From contig NZ_BBLV01000004.1 in the NCBI RefSeq assembly GCF_000971115.1, positions 1-64,000 on the forward strand: DNA of 64,000 nt, read 5' to 3'. A model generated the notes under the pieces. That model worked only from the letters and a program-made list of their open reading frames with translations, searched no databases and was not told the origin of the DNA. The position numbers and the translations under genes are program-made. Shown in pieces: positions 36,699 to 45,456 of this stretch (position 1 is its first letter; every line of letters starts with the position of its first letter). This DNA comes from Demequina gelatinilytica (GTDB taxonomy: Bacteria; Actinomycetota; Actinomycetes; Actinomycetales; Demequinaceae).

Positions 36699-37697
36699 TC
36701 AGGAGAGACGGACGCGGGGGTCGACCGCGGCGAGCGCGACGTCGACGAGGGTGTTGAGGACCACGTAGACCGCGCCGAGGATGAGGCACACGGCCGCGAT
36801 CGCGGGGAAGTCGCCGACGCCGATCGCGGAGGACAGGTACGAGCCGAGCCCGTTCCACGAGAACACCTGCTCCACCACCACCAGGCTCGACACCATGAAC
36901 CCCGCCTGCACCGCGAGGAGCGACAGCGCGGGCGACGAGGCGTTGCGCAGCGCATGCCGCCGGACGATGGTGCCCTCGCGCTCGCCGAGCGCGCGCGCGG
37001 TCCTCGCCCACGGCGACGACAGGGACGAGGAGATGCCGTCGGCGAGCACGCGGGCGAGCGCCACCCCCGCACCGACCGAGGCCGCGAGCGCCGGGAGGAG
37101 CAGGTGCTGGATCGCGTCCCACGTGTAGGTGGGGCTCGCGTGCAGGATGCCGTCGATCACGTAGAAGCCGGTCCCGTCGTCGTAGGGGCCGTACGAGGAG
37201 CGGCCCGCTGCCGGCAGCATGCCGCCGAGCCACTTGTAGAACACGAGCACCGAGAGCATCGCGATGAGGAACGACGGCGCGGAGGCGGCGGAGAAGAACA
37301 CGAACCTCAGCACCGCGCCGATGCGGCCGGGCCGCGAGTAGAGGGATGCGAGCGACACCCCGATGAGCACCGTGAGGGTGAGCGCCCAGCCCGCGAGCTC
37401 GAGGGTGGCCGGCAGCCGGGTCGACAGCTCGTCGGAGATGGGGCGCTTGGATGCGAGCGAGACGCCGAAGTCCCCCTGCACGGCTCCGCCCACGAAGCTC
37501 GCGAACTGGACTGGGATCGGATCGTCGAGGCCGAGCTCCTCACGCGCGGCCTCGACCGCCTCGACGCTGGCGTTGACGCCCACGTACGTGCGCACCGGAT
37601 CGGAGTCGGCGACCTTGCCGAGCGTGAAGACCAGCAGCGTGAGGAAGAACAGCACCACCACGAGCGAGCCGAGGCGCTTGCCGACGAAGCTCAGCAT
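36699..37697 (-). CDS. ABC importer permease, DppB/OppB type
   Basis: A 332-residue permease with six helices, starting with the typical short N-terminal helix (RLGSLVVVLFFLTLLVFTL). The EAA loop appears as ALGEREGTIVRRHALRNASSPALSLL, and VVEQVFSWNGLGSYL is the conserved end of this family. A central insertion (GMLPAAGRSSYGPYDDGTG) lies outside the membrane. It works with the DppC-type subunit encoded two bases upstream and with the fused ATPase. Confidence 0.92.
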   Translation of the reverse strand: MLSFVGKRLGSLVVVLFFLTLLVFTLGKVADSDPVRTYVGVNASVEAVEAAREELGLDDPIPVQFASFVGGAVQGDFGVSLASKRPISDELSTRLPATLELAGWALTLTVLIGVSLASLYSRPGRIGAVLRFVFFSAASAPSFLIAMLSVLVFYKWLGGMLPAAGRSSYGPYDDGTGFYVIDGILHASPTYTWDAIQHLLLPALAASVGAGVALARVLADGISSSLSSPWARTARALGEREGTIVRRHALRNASSPALSLLAVQAGFMVSSLVVVEQVFSWNGLGSYLSSAIGVGDFPAIAAVCLILGAVYVVLNTLVDVALAAVDPRVRLS

Positions 37698-37699
37698 GG

Positions 37700-38578
37700 T
37701 CACACACCCGTCCGCCGGAGCACCACGCGCAGGGCGTCGCCGGCATAGTTGAAGACGAAGGCCAGCAGGCCGATCGTGACGCTGGGCAGCACCGCGATCC
37801 ACCATGCGTTGAGGAAGTACTTCATGCCGTCCGAGGCCATGCGGCCCAGCTCCGGGGCGGGGGCGGGGGTGCCGAGCCCGATGAACGACAGCGCGGCGAG
37901 CGTCATGACGACCGCACCGATGTCGAGGCTCGCGGTCACCACCACGGTCGGCATGACCGCCGGCACCACGTGGCGCCACAGCAGCCTCCACCCACGGACC
38001 CCCGACACCCGGGCGGCCTGGACGTGCGGAAGGGCGACGACGCGGCGCACCTCGCCGCGCACCAGGCGTGCGTAGAGCGGCCACCACACCACGATGATGC
38101 CGATCATCGCGGACCCGAGCGACTGGCCGATCGCGGCCGCGACCGCCATTGCGATGATCATCGCGGGAAACGCCAGGAACAGGTCGGTGAAGCGCATGAG
38201 CGCGCTGTCGAGCCAGCCTCCCCGGAAGCCGGCGAGCACCCCGATGAGCGTGCCGAGCGCCGCGGACACGGCGGTGACGACCACGGCGGCGAGGAGGCTT
38301 CGCTGCATCCCGGCGACGAGCCGGGTCGCCATGTCCATCCCGAGCACGTCGGTGCCGAGCACATGACCGGACGAGAGCGGCGGCGCGAGCTGGGGCCCCG
38401 ACGGGATGATCGGGCTGTACGGCATGAGCGTGGGGCCGATGAGCGCGAGGAGGACGATGGCGGCCATCGCGATGAGCGAGGCCTTCTCCCCCGTGCCGAG
38501 GGCGGACCATGCACTGTCGCGACGCGACGCCTGCGCCGCCTCGACACGCTCGAGCGTGCCTCTACGCGAGAACAGCAT
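37700..38578 (-). CDS. ABC importer permease, DppC/OppC type
   Basis: A 292-residue permease. N-terminal oppC-type cytosolic segment, then LGTDVLGMDMATRLVAGMQRSL, the hallmark of DppC proteins, six helices, and the EAA loop with AARVSGVRGWRLLWRHVVPAV. SFIGLGTPAPAPELG is typical. Its ATG at 38578 lies within the end of the ATPase gene (17-base overlap), so translation is coupled. Confidence 0.93.
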   Translation of the reverse strand: MLFSRRGTLERVEAAQASRRDSAWSALGTGEKASLIAMAAIVLLALIGPTLMPYSPIIPSGPQLAPPLSSGHVLGTDVLGMDMATRLVAGMQRSLLAAVVVTAVSAALGTLIGVLAGFRGGWLDSALMRFTDLFLAFPAMIIAMAVAAAIGQSLGSAMIGIIVVWWPLYARLVRGEVRRVVALPHVQAARVSGVRGWRLLWRHVVPAVMPTVVVTASLDIGAVVMTLAALSFIGLGTPAPAPELGRMASDGMKYFLNAWWIAVLPSVTIGLLAFVFNYAGDALRVVLRRTGV

Positions 38579-40280
38579 CGACGAGCCTCCGTCCGTAATC
38601 CGTGGTGATGTCCTGAGCGAGCCGCTCGGCGGGCACCGTCTCGACGATCTCGCCGCCGGTCATCACCAGCACGCGGTCTGCGATGAGCCGCGCCGCGGCG
38701 AGGTCGTGGGTGACGAACATGATCGAGATGCCCAGCGAGTGACGCAGCAGGTTGATGAGGTTGAGGACCGAGCAGGCGACGGACACGTCGAGCGCGCTCG
38801 TCGGCTCGTCGCACAGGAGCACCGACGGCGGCACCACCACGGCGCGGGCGATCGCGACGCGCTGCTGCTGACCGCCGGAGAGCTGGGTGGGCCGCGCGGC
38901 CAGCACCGACGCGTCGAGACCGACGAGCTCGAGCGTGCTCAGCGCCATCGCGCGCATCTGCGCGCGGGACAGCCCGCGACCGGTGATCGTGTGCTCGATG
39001 CGCTCGCGCAGGAGCTCCTCGACGGTGCGCCACGGGGTCAGCGAGGCTCCCGCATCCTGGAAGACCACCTGGGTGCCCTCGCCCGCCACGCCCTGGGCGT
39101 CGACCGTGCCGGTGTCGGCGGTCTCGATGCCGCCTGCGATCCTCAGGAGCGTGGACTTGCCCGAGCCGGACTCCCCGACGAGCGCGACCGCCTCGCGGTA
39201 GCCGATCTCGAATGAGACATCCTTGAGGACGTGGTTGTCGACCCTGCGGCCGCGGGCGCGGGTCGAGTACGTCTTGTTCACCTCGTTGACCGCGAGCGAC
39301 GCGCGCGTGACATGCTCCACCAGCCGCACCTCGGGGTGCCCGCTCGCGGCACCGACCGCGGCGGTGGGCCCGGTGAACGCCTCCCAGGTGAGCGCGCCAT
39401 CCGACCAGGCGCCGGTGACGTCGAGCGCGGGACGGTCGAGACCGCGCAGCACGTCCTCCATCGAGGCCACGACCGCGCGCTCGGGCGCTCCCACCGGACG
39501 CGACCGATCCGTCTCGAGGGTGATCCGGGAGGCCATGAGGCGCTGCGTGTAGGGGTCGCTGGGCCGTCCGATGACATCCTCGGCGGGACCCGCCTCGACC
39601 ACGACGCCGTCCTTCATCACCGCGATGTCGTCGCACATGTGGCGCGCGACGCCGAGGTCGTGGGTCACGAAGAGCACGGCGCAGCCCGCGTCCTCGATGG
39701 ACTCGCGCAGGACGCCGAGGACCTCGGCCTGCACCGAGACGTCGAGCGCGGTGGTGGGCTCGTCCGCGATGAGCAGGCGGGGCCCAGGAGCGAGGGCGAG
39801 CGCGATCATCACGCGCTGGCGCATCCCGCCCGACAGCTGATGGGGGTACTTCTTGAGGACCTCGCCCGCGCGACGGATCTGCACGCGCTCGAGCGCGGCG
39901 ACGGACGCCTCGGCGGATCCGGTGTACCGGTTGAGCATCCGCCCGATGGTCATGGTCGGGTCGAGCGAGCGCATGGGGTCCTGGAACACGGACGTCACGT
40001 CGCTGCCCCGGACCTGGGTCCACGCCGGGTCGGTGATGGGCGCGAGCTCGCGCCCGGCGATCACGATGCTCCCGGTCGCCTCCGCGACGCCGTCCGCGGG
40101 GATGATGCCCTGGACGGCGGCGCCGATGGTCGACTTCCCCGATCCCGACTCGCCGACCAGGCCCAGGCATCGGCCGGCGTCGATCGTGAGGCTGACGTCG
40201 GACACCGCCGTGACCACGCGTCCGCGACCGCGGTACGTGACGGTGAGATCGGAGACCGTGAGGACGGTCGTGTCGGCCAT
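38562..40280 (-). CDS. Fused DppD-DppF ABC importer ATPase
   Basis: A 572-residue protein with two complete ATPase domains that in E. coli are separate. Domain 1 (about 1-260): Walker A GESGSGKST, signature LSGGMRQR, Walker B LLIADEPTTALD. Domain 2 (about 325-572): GESGSGKST, LSGGQQQR, VLLCDEPTSALD. In relatives such fusions serve opine, nickel or dipeptide importers. ATG at 40280. A 15-base-pair hairpin stands between it and the binding protein gene, so its expression is probably lower than that of the binding protein. Confidence 0.93.
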   Translation of the reverse strand: MADTTVLTVSDLTVTYRGRGRVVTAVSDVSLTIDAGRCLGLVGESGSGKSTIGAAVQGIIPADGVAEATGSIVIAGRELAPITDPAWTQVRGSDVTSVFQDPMRSLDPTMTIGRMLNRYTGSAEASVAALERVQIRRAGEVLKKYPHQLSGGMRQRVMIALALAPGPRLLIADEPTTALDVSVQAEVLGVLRESIEDAGCAVLFVTHDLGVARHMCDDIAVMKDGVVVEAGPAEDVIGRPSDPYTQRLMASRITLETDRSRPVGAPERAVVASMEDVLRGLDRPALDVTGAWSDGALTWEAFTGPTAAVGAASGHPEVRLVEHVTRASLAVNEVNKTYSTRARGRRVDNHVLKDVSFEIGYREAVALVGESGSGKSTLLRIAGGIETADTGTVDAQGVAGEGTQVVFQDAGASLTPWRTVEELLRERIEHTITGRGLSRAQMRAMALSTLELVGLDASVLAARPTQLSGGQQQRVAIARAVVVPPSVLLCDEPTSALDVSVACSVLNLINLLRHSLGISIMFVTHDLAAARLIADRVLVMTGGEIVETVPAERLAQDITTDYGRRLVDAVLA

Positions 40281-40305
40281 GAGGCCTCTCCTTCTCCGGG
40301 GCGGG

Positions 40306-40344
40306 CCTCGTGGCGGCGGCGGGGGGAGAGCCGCCGCCACGAGG
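40306..40344 (-). terminator. Perfect 15-bp intra-operon hairpin
   Basis: CCTCGTGGCGGCGGC (40306-40320) pairs exactly with GCCGCCGCCACGAGG (40330-40344), 9-base loop, between the binding protein stop and the ATPase start. It may partly terminate transcription or protect the binding-protein mRNA. Confidence 0.65.
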
Positions 40345-40365
40345 GACCGCGTAGGGGGATGGGCC

Positions 40366-41949
40366 TTACTGGCCCGGGGACAGCTGCGTGAAGTCGAACG
40401 TGATGCCCAGCAGCGGGTAGCTGGCCGACTCCGCGCCCGTGATCGAGGCCTGGAAAGCGGCCGAGACCTTGAGATCGGCGACCGTGTAGTAGTCGCCGGA
40501 GCCCGCGACCAGCGAGGTCACATCGCCGTACAGGTCGTGGTCGCCCGTCTCGACCGCCTCGTCGAGCACCGCGTCGAGGCCGTCGATCTCGGGGTAGAAC
40601 AGGTTGAGCCCGCCCTCCGACGAGTACAGGAGGCGCGCCCAGGTGTCGGGGTGGGCGGCATCCGGGAAGATGCTCATGAGCGTGATGTCGGGAGCCTTCT
40701 CAGGGTCGAACACCGAGGACCAGTACGCGCTCGACTCGAGCCCGACCGACTCCGCCTTGATGCCCACCGTGTTGAGCTGGGCTGCGAGGTTGTCCGCGAT
40801 GTCCTGGCCGCCGGGGACGTACGACGGGTAGCTGATGGTGATCGACTCGCCGGCGAGACCGCCCTCGGCGAGCGCGGCGAGAGCGTCGGCGTCGTACGTG
40901 ATGCCGGCCTGGTTGAGGGACGAGTCGACCATGGTCGACGGGAACACGCCTGCCGACGTGGTGCCCAGGTCGCCGTAGACCGACTGGACGATGCCGTCCC
41001 AGTCGACGCCGCTCAGCAGCGCCAGCCGCGTCTCCGCGTCGGCAAGGATGTCGTGGCTCGGGTTGAGGTAGACCACGGGCGCCATCATCGACGGGTAGGT
41101 GTAGGCGTTGAGCGCCTCGTTCGCGCTGAGCGCGTCGAACAGCGGCTTGTTCGCGGAGCCGATGTAGCCGTCGAGCTCCCCGCTCTCGAGCTGCAGCTGG
41201 ATGGTGTTGGTCGAGTCGAGGATGTGGAACTCGATCGACTCGTAGCCCCCGGTGTCGCCCCAGTACGACTCGTTGGCGGTCAGCTCGTAGCTCACGCCCT
41301 CGTCGAACTTGGCGTACTGGAACGGTCCGGTGCCGGCCGAGTTGGCGGCGAACCACTCCGCATCGTCGCCGTGAGCGGCGAGCGCGTCGGGCGAGATCAT
41401 CTTGAGCCCGAACGGCGAGGCGAGGTAGTCGAGGAACGCGTCGTTCGGCGCCTCGAGCGTGAAGACCACCTCGGTGTCGGACGGGGTGTCGATGGACGCG
41501 ATGCCGCCCACCATGTAGCCCGGCCCCGAGGCACCCTCCGCGAGCATGCGGTCGACGGACGGCTGGACGGCCGCCGAGGTGAACGGGGTACCGTCCGCGA
41601 AGGTCACGCCGTCGCGCAGCGTGAACGTATAGGTGAGGCCGTCCTCCGAGACGGTCCAGTCGGTGGCGAGCGACGGCACGATCTCCGCGTCCTCGGTCCC
41701 GTTCGCGTACTTGAGGAGCCCCTCGTAGGCGGCGAGCACGAGGTTCATCTCGGAGCCCGAGTAGGCCGAGCTCGGGTCGGGCGCGGAGATGTCGGAGGAC
41801 AGGCCCATGTCGAGCGTCGTGTCGAGGTCGGCGGCATCCGAGGAGCCGGCGGACTGCCCGGGAAGGGTCTCCTCGGCGCTCGAGCACGCGGACAGGCCGA
41901 GCGCGAGAGCGGCGGCTCCGGCGAGGGCGAAGGTGGTGCGGCGGTTCAC
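40366..41949 (-). CDS. Family 5 extracellular solute-binding lipoprotein
   Basis: A 527-residue periplasmic-type binding protein anchored by lipid: signal peptide with lipobox LSAC (cysteine 22). The mature part has SBP_bac_5 hallmarks: YEGLLKY, LATDWTVSEDGLTYTFTLRDGVTFADGTPF, and GTGPFQYAKF. Family members bind peptides, opines, nickel chelates or other small polar ligands; the strongly acidic surface here (many D/E, few K/R) would suit a cationic ligand such as a guanidino compound, but this is inference. Start GTG at 41949 after AAGGAGCC. First gene of the importer operon, controlled at 42004-42021. Confidence 0.92.
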   Translation of the reverse strand: MNRRTTFALAGAAALALGLSACSSAEETLPGQSAGSSDAADLDTTLDMGLSSDISAPDPSSAYSGSEMNLVLAAYEGLLKYANGTEDAEIVPSLATDWTVSEDGLTYTFTLRDGVTFADGTPFTSAAVQPSVDRMLAEGASGPGYMVGGIASIDTPSDTEVVFTLEAPNDAFLDYLASPFGLKMISPDALAAHGDDAEWFAANSAGTGPFQYAKFDEGVSYELTANESYWGDTGGYESIEFHILDSTNTIQLQLESGELDGYIGSANKPLFDALSANEALNAYTYPSMMAPVVYLNPSHDILADAETRLALLSGVDWDGIVQSVYGDLGTTSAGVFPSTMVDSSLNQAGITYDADALAALAEGGLAGESITISYPSYVPGGQDIADNLAAQLNTVGIKAESVGLESSAYWSSVFDPEKAPDITLMSIFPDAAHPDTWARLLYSSEGGLNLFYPEIDGLDAVLDEAVETGDHDLYGDVTSLVAGSGDYYTVADLKVSAAFQASITGAESASYPLLGITFDFTQLSPGQ

Positions 41950-41979
41950 TGCTGGCTCCTTCGAAGAGGGTTCGGGGGG

Positions 41980-41995
41980 CCGTTCCGTGGAACGG
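41980..41995. promoter_or_regulatory. Second palindrome before the binding protein gene
   Basis: CCGTTCC-GT-GGAACGG, arms of seven, between the cluster operator and the GTG at 41949. It is not found before the other cluster promoters and would lie in the 5' leader. Confidence 0.4.
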
Positions 41996-42003
41996 TACCG
42001 CGA

Positions 42004-42021
42004 ACCTATCGGTCAATAGTT
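42004..42021. promoter_or_regulatory. Cluster operator 2, before the ABC importer operon
   Basis: ACCTATCG-GT-CAATAGTT, 14 of 16 arm bases matching the shared palindrome. Read toward the importer genes the context TGTAACTATTGACCGATAGG closely resembles TGTACCTATCGACCGAAAGG at operator 3. Confidence 0.7.
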
Positions 42022-42045
42022 ACATTGGATCGCGGGCAGTGTTAC
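42019..42045 (-). promoter_or_regulatory. Possible GlnR box
   Basis: Minus-strand GTAAC occurs twice exactly 22 bases apart, the spacing of the a-sites in actinobacterial GlnR boxes. The intervening b-site (CGCGA) is poor, so this is a half match. It overlaps the allophanate hydrolase stop codon. Confidence 0.3.
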
Positions 42046-43796
42046 GGGTGCGTTTCGCCCGACTGGGAACGCAGCCAGGCGAGCCAGTCGCCCGAGGCCG
42101 TGATGTCGACCGCGCCGTCGGTCGCGTGCGCCTCGCACACGAATCCGTTGACGACGCGTCCGTCCTCGAGGGCGACGTTGCCGATGGCCATCGGGGCGGG
42201 GATCTCGTCCACGAAGGCACCGAACCCCGCGGCGGGGAGCCGCCATACCTCGCCGAGGATCGCACCTCCATCGGAGGCGCTCCTCAGCAGTCCTGGCTTG
42301 GGGGGAACCGTGGCCAAAGCGTACATCTGGTACACGGGCGCCGTGCGTACCCGCCCGACAAGACGTGCGCCCCGGCCCGCGAGCTGATGATGGAGGGGCT
42401 GCCCCTCACGGTGGGCACCCACCACGAACACGTCGAGCTCATCCGCCTCCGCGGGATCCTCGTGCGGCGCCGCAGCGGACACCGCCCGCTCCCCCGGCTC
42501 GACCGCGTTCGCGATGCGGCGCGCGAGCGCGAGCAGGCGACCGTCGCTGAACGCGTGCCCGGTGAGCATCGCGCCGAAAGCGTCCTCGCCCGCACGGCCC
42601 GCCGGCAGGGCGACCGCCGCCATGTCGAGAAGGTTGGCGAAGTTGGTGAAGCGACCCATGCGCGAGTTCGCGCCGACCGGATCGGCCGCCACCTGGGCGA
42701 GCGTCGGATGCCAGGTGGTGGTCGGCGTGAGGACCGCGGCGGCGTCCGCAAGGAGCTCGGCGGCGGCGGCGCGGTACGCCTCGAGCGCGCGCTGATCCGC
42801 GAAGAGCTCGGGGGCCGTGCGGCCGCCGCCCGCGAGGATGATCCCCGCGACCGTGGGATCGAGGGACTCCCCGATCTCGTCACGATGCACCTCGATATGG
42901 GCCCCGACCGCGGCGTACCGCTCAGCCACGAAGGACGACTCGTAGAGCATGCGGGCGGCGTCGAGCAGCGGCGCGATCGAGCGCTCGACCACGTCGATGC
43001 CCGCAGCACCCGCCGCCACGACCACACGGTCGAACGCCTCGGCCCAGCCCGGTGCGAGGTCGCCCAGGTCCACGGCGGTCGGCACGATGAGGCGACGTCG
43101 CGCGGAAGACGCGAGCGGCACGCCCGCGCGCGGGCGGCGCGAGAGCGGGTCGCCGAGGTCCGGACCGGACATCACGGCGATGGCCGTCGCCGCGAGCTCG
43201 GGGTCGGCGGAGAACACCGTGACGCAGTCGAGCGACGCGCACGCGGGGACCACGCCGGTGGTCGGCACGAGGCCGCGCGTGGGCTTGAGGCCCCAGAGCC
43301 CGTGGAGCGCCGCCGGCACCCGCCCCGAGCCAGCGGTGTCGGTCCCGAGCGAGAGGTCCACGAGGCCGAGCGCCACGGCGACCGCGGAGCCCGAGCTCGA
43401 GCCGCCGCTGATGCGCGTCGCGTCGGTCGCGTGGCGCACGGCTCCGTGCGGGGAGCGCGTGCCCACGAGCCCGGTGGCGAACTGGTCGAGGTTGGTCTTG
43501 CCGACGACGATCGCACCGGCGGCGCGCAGGCGCGCGACCGCGGGGGCATCGCCGACGGGGACGAAGGAGTACGTGGGCGCGGCTGCGGTGGTCGAACAGC
43601 CGGCGACATCGATGTTGTCCTTCACCGCGACCAGCCGGCCCGCGAGCGGCAGGTCCGCCCCCGCGGCGACGGCCGCGTCGACCTCCGCCGCCTCGGCGAC
43701 GAGCTCCGCGGCGGGGACCACATGGATCCACGCCTCGGGACGCTCGGTCACCTCGACGGTGGAGAGGAACCTCGCGACCGCATCGGCCGCGCTCAC
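42042..43796 (-). CDS. atzF: Allophanate hydrolase
   Basis: A 584-residue amidase-signature enzyme that converts allophanate to two ammonia and two CO2. Catalytic Lys59 (VAVKDNID), cis-Ser133 (GGSSSGSA) and Ser157 (GTDTAGSG) are spaced 74 and 24 residues apart, as in AtzF of Pseudomonas. Residues from about 465 form the separate C-terminal domain (VFVVGAHREGQPLHHQL ... LPAAGFGAFVDEIPAPMAIG) found in allophanate hydrolases and absent from plain amidases, which firmly sets the identity. Start GTG at 43796 overlaps the UAAP2 stop. Last of a three-gene operon with UAAP1 and UAAP2. Confidence 0.93.
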   Translation of the reverse strand: MSAADAVARFLSTVEVTERPEAWIHVVPAAELVAEAAEVDAAVAAGADLPLAGRLVAVKDNIDVAGCSTTAAAPTYSFVPVGDAPAVARLRAAGAIVVGKTNLDQFATGLVGTRSPHGAVRHATDATRISGGSSSGSAVAVALGLVDLSLGTDTAGSGRVPAALHGLWGLKPTRGLVPTTGVVPACASLDCVTVFSADPELAATAIAVMSGPDLGDPLSRRPRAGVPLASSARRRLIVPTAVDLGDLAPGWAEAFDRVVVAAGAAGIDVVERSIAPLLDAARMLYESSFVAERYAAVGAHIEVHRDEIGESLDPTVAGIILAGGGRTAPELFADQRALEAYRAAAAELLADAAAVLTPTTTWHPTLAQVAADPVGANSRMGRFTNFANLLDMAAVALPAGRAGEDAFGAMLTGHAFSDGRLLALARRIANAVEPGERAVSAAAPHEDPAEADELDVFVVGAHREGQPLHHQLAGRGARLVGRVRTAPVYQMYALATVPPKPGLLRSASDGGAILGEVWRLPAAGFGAFVDEIPAPMAIGNVALEDGRVVNGFVCEAHATDGAVDITASGDWLAWLRSQSGETHP

Positions 43797-44473
43797 GCCC
43801 GACCCTCCGGGTCCGTCACGATCGCACGCAGCGGGGTGGGGTTGAAGTCGTTGCACGGATTGTTGACCTGCGGGCAGTTCGAGATGATCACCAGGACGTC
43901 ACGCTCGGCGCGCAGCGCGACACGCTTGCCGGGCGCCGACATGCCGTCGACGATGCCCAGGGTGCCGTCGGCCTCCACGGGCACGTTCATGAACCAGTTG
44001 ATGTTCGACACCAGGTCCCGCGGCCCGAGCCCGTGCCGCGCTCCCTCGAGCAGGAAGTTCTCCCGGCATGCGTGGTGGAACATCGTGTGATGCCCGTAGC
44101 GGAGCGTGTTCGACTCCTTCGAGCACGCGCCGCCGATGGTGTCCTGGCGTTCGACCTCGTTGCCGACGACGGTCATGAGCGCCCGACCCTCGTCCGACAG
44201 CAGCACCGAGCCCTCGACCAGGTAGGCGTTGCGCTGCGCCGCGATCGTGGCCTGCGCGCTGTAGCGCTCCTCGTGGTCGACCGCGTCGTAGATGAGGCAG
44301 TCGCCCGACTGGTTGCCGCCCACGTCGACCAGCGTCAGCACATGCCCGGCCCGCACCACGGCGGACCAGCCCGCGCGCGGCGCGATCTCGTGGTCGAGCA
44401 CCGCGGCGCCGGCGACGTACGCCTCGCTGCGGTCGAAGTAGCCGGCCTCGTAGGTGGCCCACGTGACGGTCAT
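43793..44473 (-). CDS. Urea amidolyase-associated protein 2 / carboxyguanidine deiminase subunit
   Basis: A 226-residue DUF1989-type protein. Conserved parts are GNQSGDCLIYDA, the cysteine-containing TIGGACSKESNTLRYGHHTMFHHACRENFL, and NINWFMNVPVEADGTLGI, with likely metal ligands among the cysteines and histidines. This family, long labelled urea-amidolyase-associated, has been shown elsewhere to form with its partner the deiminase CgdAB that turns carboxyguanidine into allophanate. Assignment as the UAAP2 subunit follows gene order. Four-base overlaps tie it to both neighbours. Confidence 0.85.
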   Translation of the reverse strand: MTVTWATYEAGYFDRSEAYVAGAAVLDHEIAPRAGWSAVVRAGHVLTLVDVGGNQSGDCLIYDAVDHEERYSAQATIAAQRNAYLVEGSVLLSDEGRALMTVVGNEVERQDTIGGACSKESNTLRYGHHTMFHHACRENFLLEGARHGLGPRDLVSNINWFMNVPVEADGTLGIVDGMSAPGKRVALRAERDVLVIISNCPQVNNPCNDFNPTPLRAIVTDPEGRA

Positions 44474-45333
44474 CGGATCCCCCTCGCGAGAAGGTGCTGC
44501 TGGGTGTTGAGGTAGGCGCGGGCGCGCTCGGGCGTCGCGGTCCACCACGGGTCCGCGGGTGACGATGCGGCGGCAGCCCACGCGTGGACGCGCAGCGGGC
44601 CCGTCCGGTAGCGGTCGTCGGGATCGAGCGGATGCGCCGCGTTGGCGATCAGGACCGTGAGGGGCACCTCGGCGACGAGCTCGACGGCGGCCCCGGCACC
44701 GGCGCCGCCGGTCCACTCGAGCGCGCCGTCGGCCCCCACGCGGACGCCCTTGAAGAAGGAGACGCTCGGCGGGATGTCGCGCGGCGCGAGACCCTCCTTC
44801 GCCGCGGCGAGCCGCAGGAGCTCGCGACCCGCCGGCGTGGCCGAGTGCGCCTCGCCTGCGCCGTAGCGCGCGTGGTTGCTCGCGAGCGTGGTGACGCCGC
44901 AGAACGCGTCGTGCCGGCCGTCGGCGGCGTCCGCCACGACCGTCGCCAGGACACGCCCGTCGCCGGACAGGAGCGGGTGCCCGGCGCCCAGGTAGGCCTG
45001 CCACGGGATCTTCTGGGTATCCGCGACGTTAAGGCGCTCGGACCGCTGGAGGGCGCTCACGAGCACCACATGCGCGCACGCATCGCCGGTGACGTCCTCG
45101 AGTCGGATGCGGGAGCCCCGCGCCAGGGTCGCGTGGGCGTAGCCCGGCCCCGCGACGGTCTCGGCCCAGACCAGATCCCCCGGGTCGACCCCGTCGGGCA
45201 CATGCGGCGAGGACGACGGCGGGAGGTAGGGCATCGCCTCGACAGCGGTGCCTGCGCGCCCGCGCGCATCGTCACGCGCCTGTGCGGGCGTCGCGGTGCT
45301 CGCGCGCCGTCCGGCCCCCAGATCGTTGCTCAT
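44470..45333 (-). CDS. Urea amidolyase-associated protein 1 / carboxyguanidine deiminase subunit
   Basis: A 287-residue DUF1989-type partner of the next gene. The first 35 residues are a polar extension; the core starts around PYLPPSSSPHVP. Family segments are VTGDACAHVVLVSAL, SERLNVADTQKIPWQAYLGAGHPLLSGDGRVLATVV, CGVTTLASNHARYG and SVSFFKGVRVGADGALEW; the C terminus ERARAYLNTQQHLLARG resembles the EYLNTQ tail of UAAP1 proteins. ATG at 45333 is seven bases from operator 3, giving a very short leader. Divergent from the TetR gene. Confidence 0.85.
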   Translation of the reverse strand: MSNDLGAGRRASTATPAQARDDARGRAGTAVEAMPYLPPSSSPHVPDGVDPGDLVWAETVAGPGYAHATLARGSRIRLEDVTGDACAHVVLVSALQRSERLNVADTQKIPWQAYLGAGHPLLSGDGRVLATVVADAADGRHDAFCGVTTLASNHARYGAGEAHSATPAGRELLRLAAAKEGLAPRDIPPSVSFFKGVRVGADGALEWTGGAGAGAAVELVAEVPLTVLIANAAHPLDPDDRYRTGPLRVHAWAAAASSPADPWWTATPERARAYLNTQQHLLARGIR

Positions 45334-45339
45334 CTCGCC

Positions 45340-45357
45340 ACCTTTCGGTCGATAGGT
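45340..45357. promoter_or_regulatory. Cluster operator 3, between UAAP1 and tetR
   Basis: ACCTTTCG-GT-CGATAGGT, 15 of 16 arm bases matching the shared palindrome. It lies between divergent UAAP1 and the TetR gene, so it could serve both. TACTGT at 45436-45441 is a fair -10 for the TetR gene. Confidence 0.75.
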
Positions 45358-45456
45358 ACAGCGCGAGTGTAGAACGCCTTTGTTTCGGCTCGATTTCGCG
45401 TGCGAGGCGCCGCTGGCGCCGCGTGCGGCAGGCGCTACTGTGGGGGTCGATCAGCC

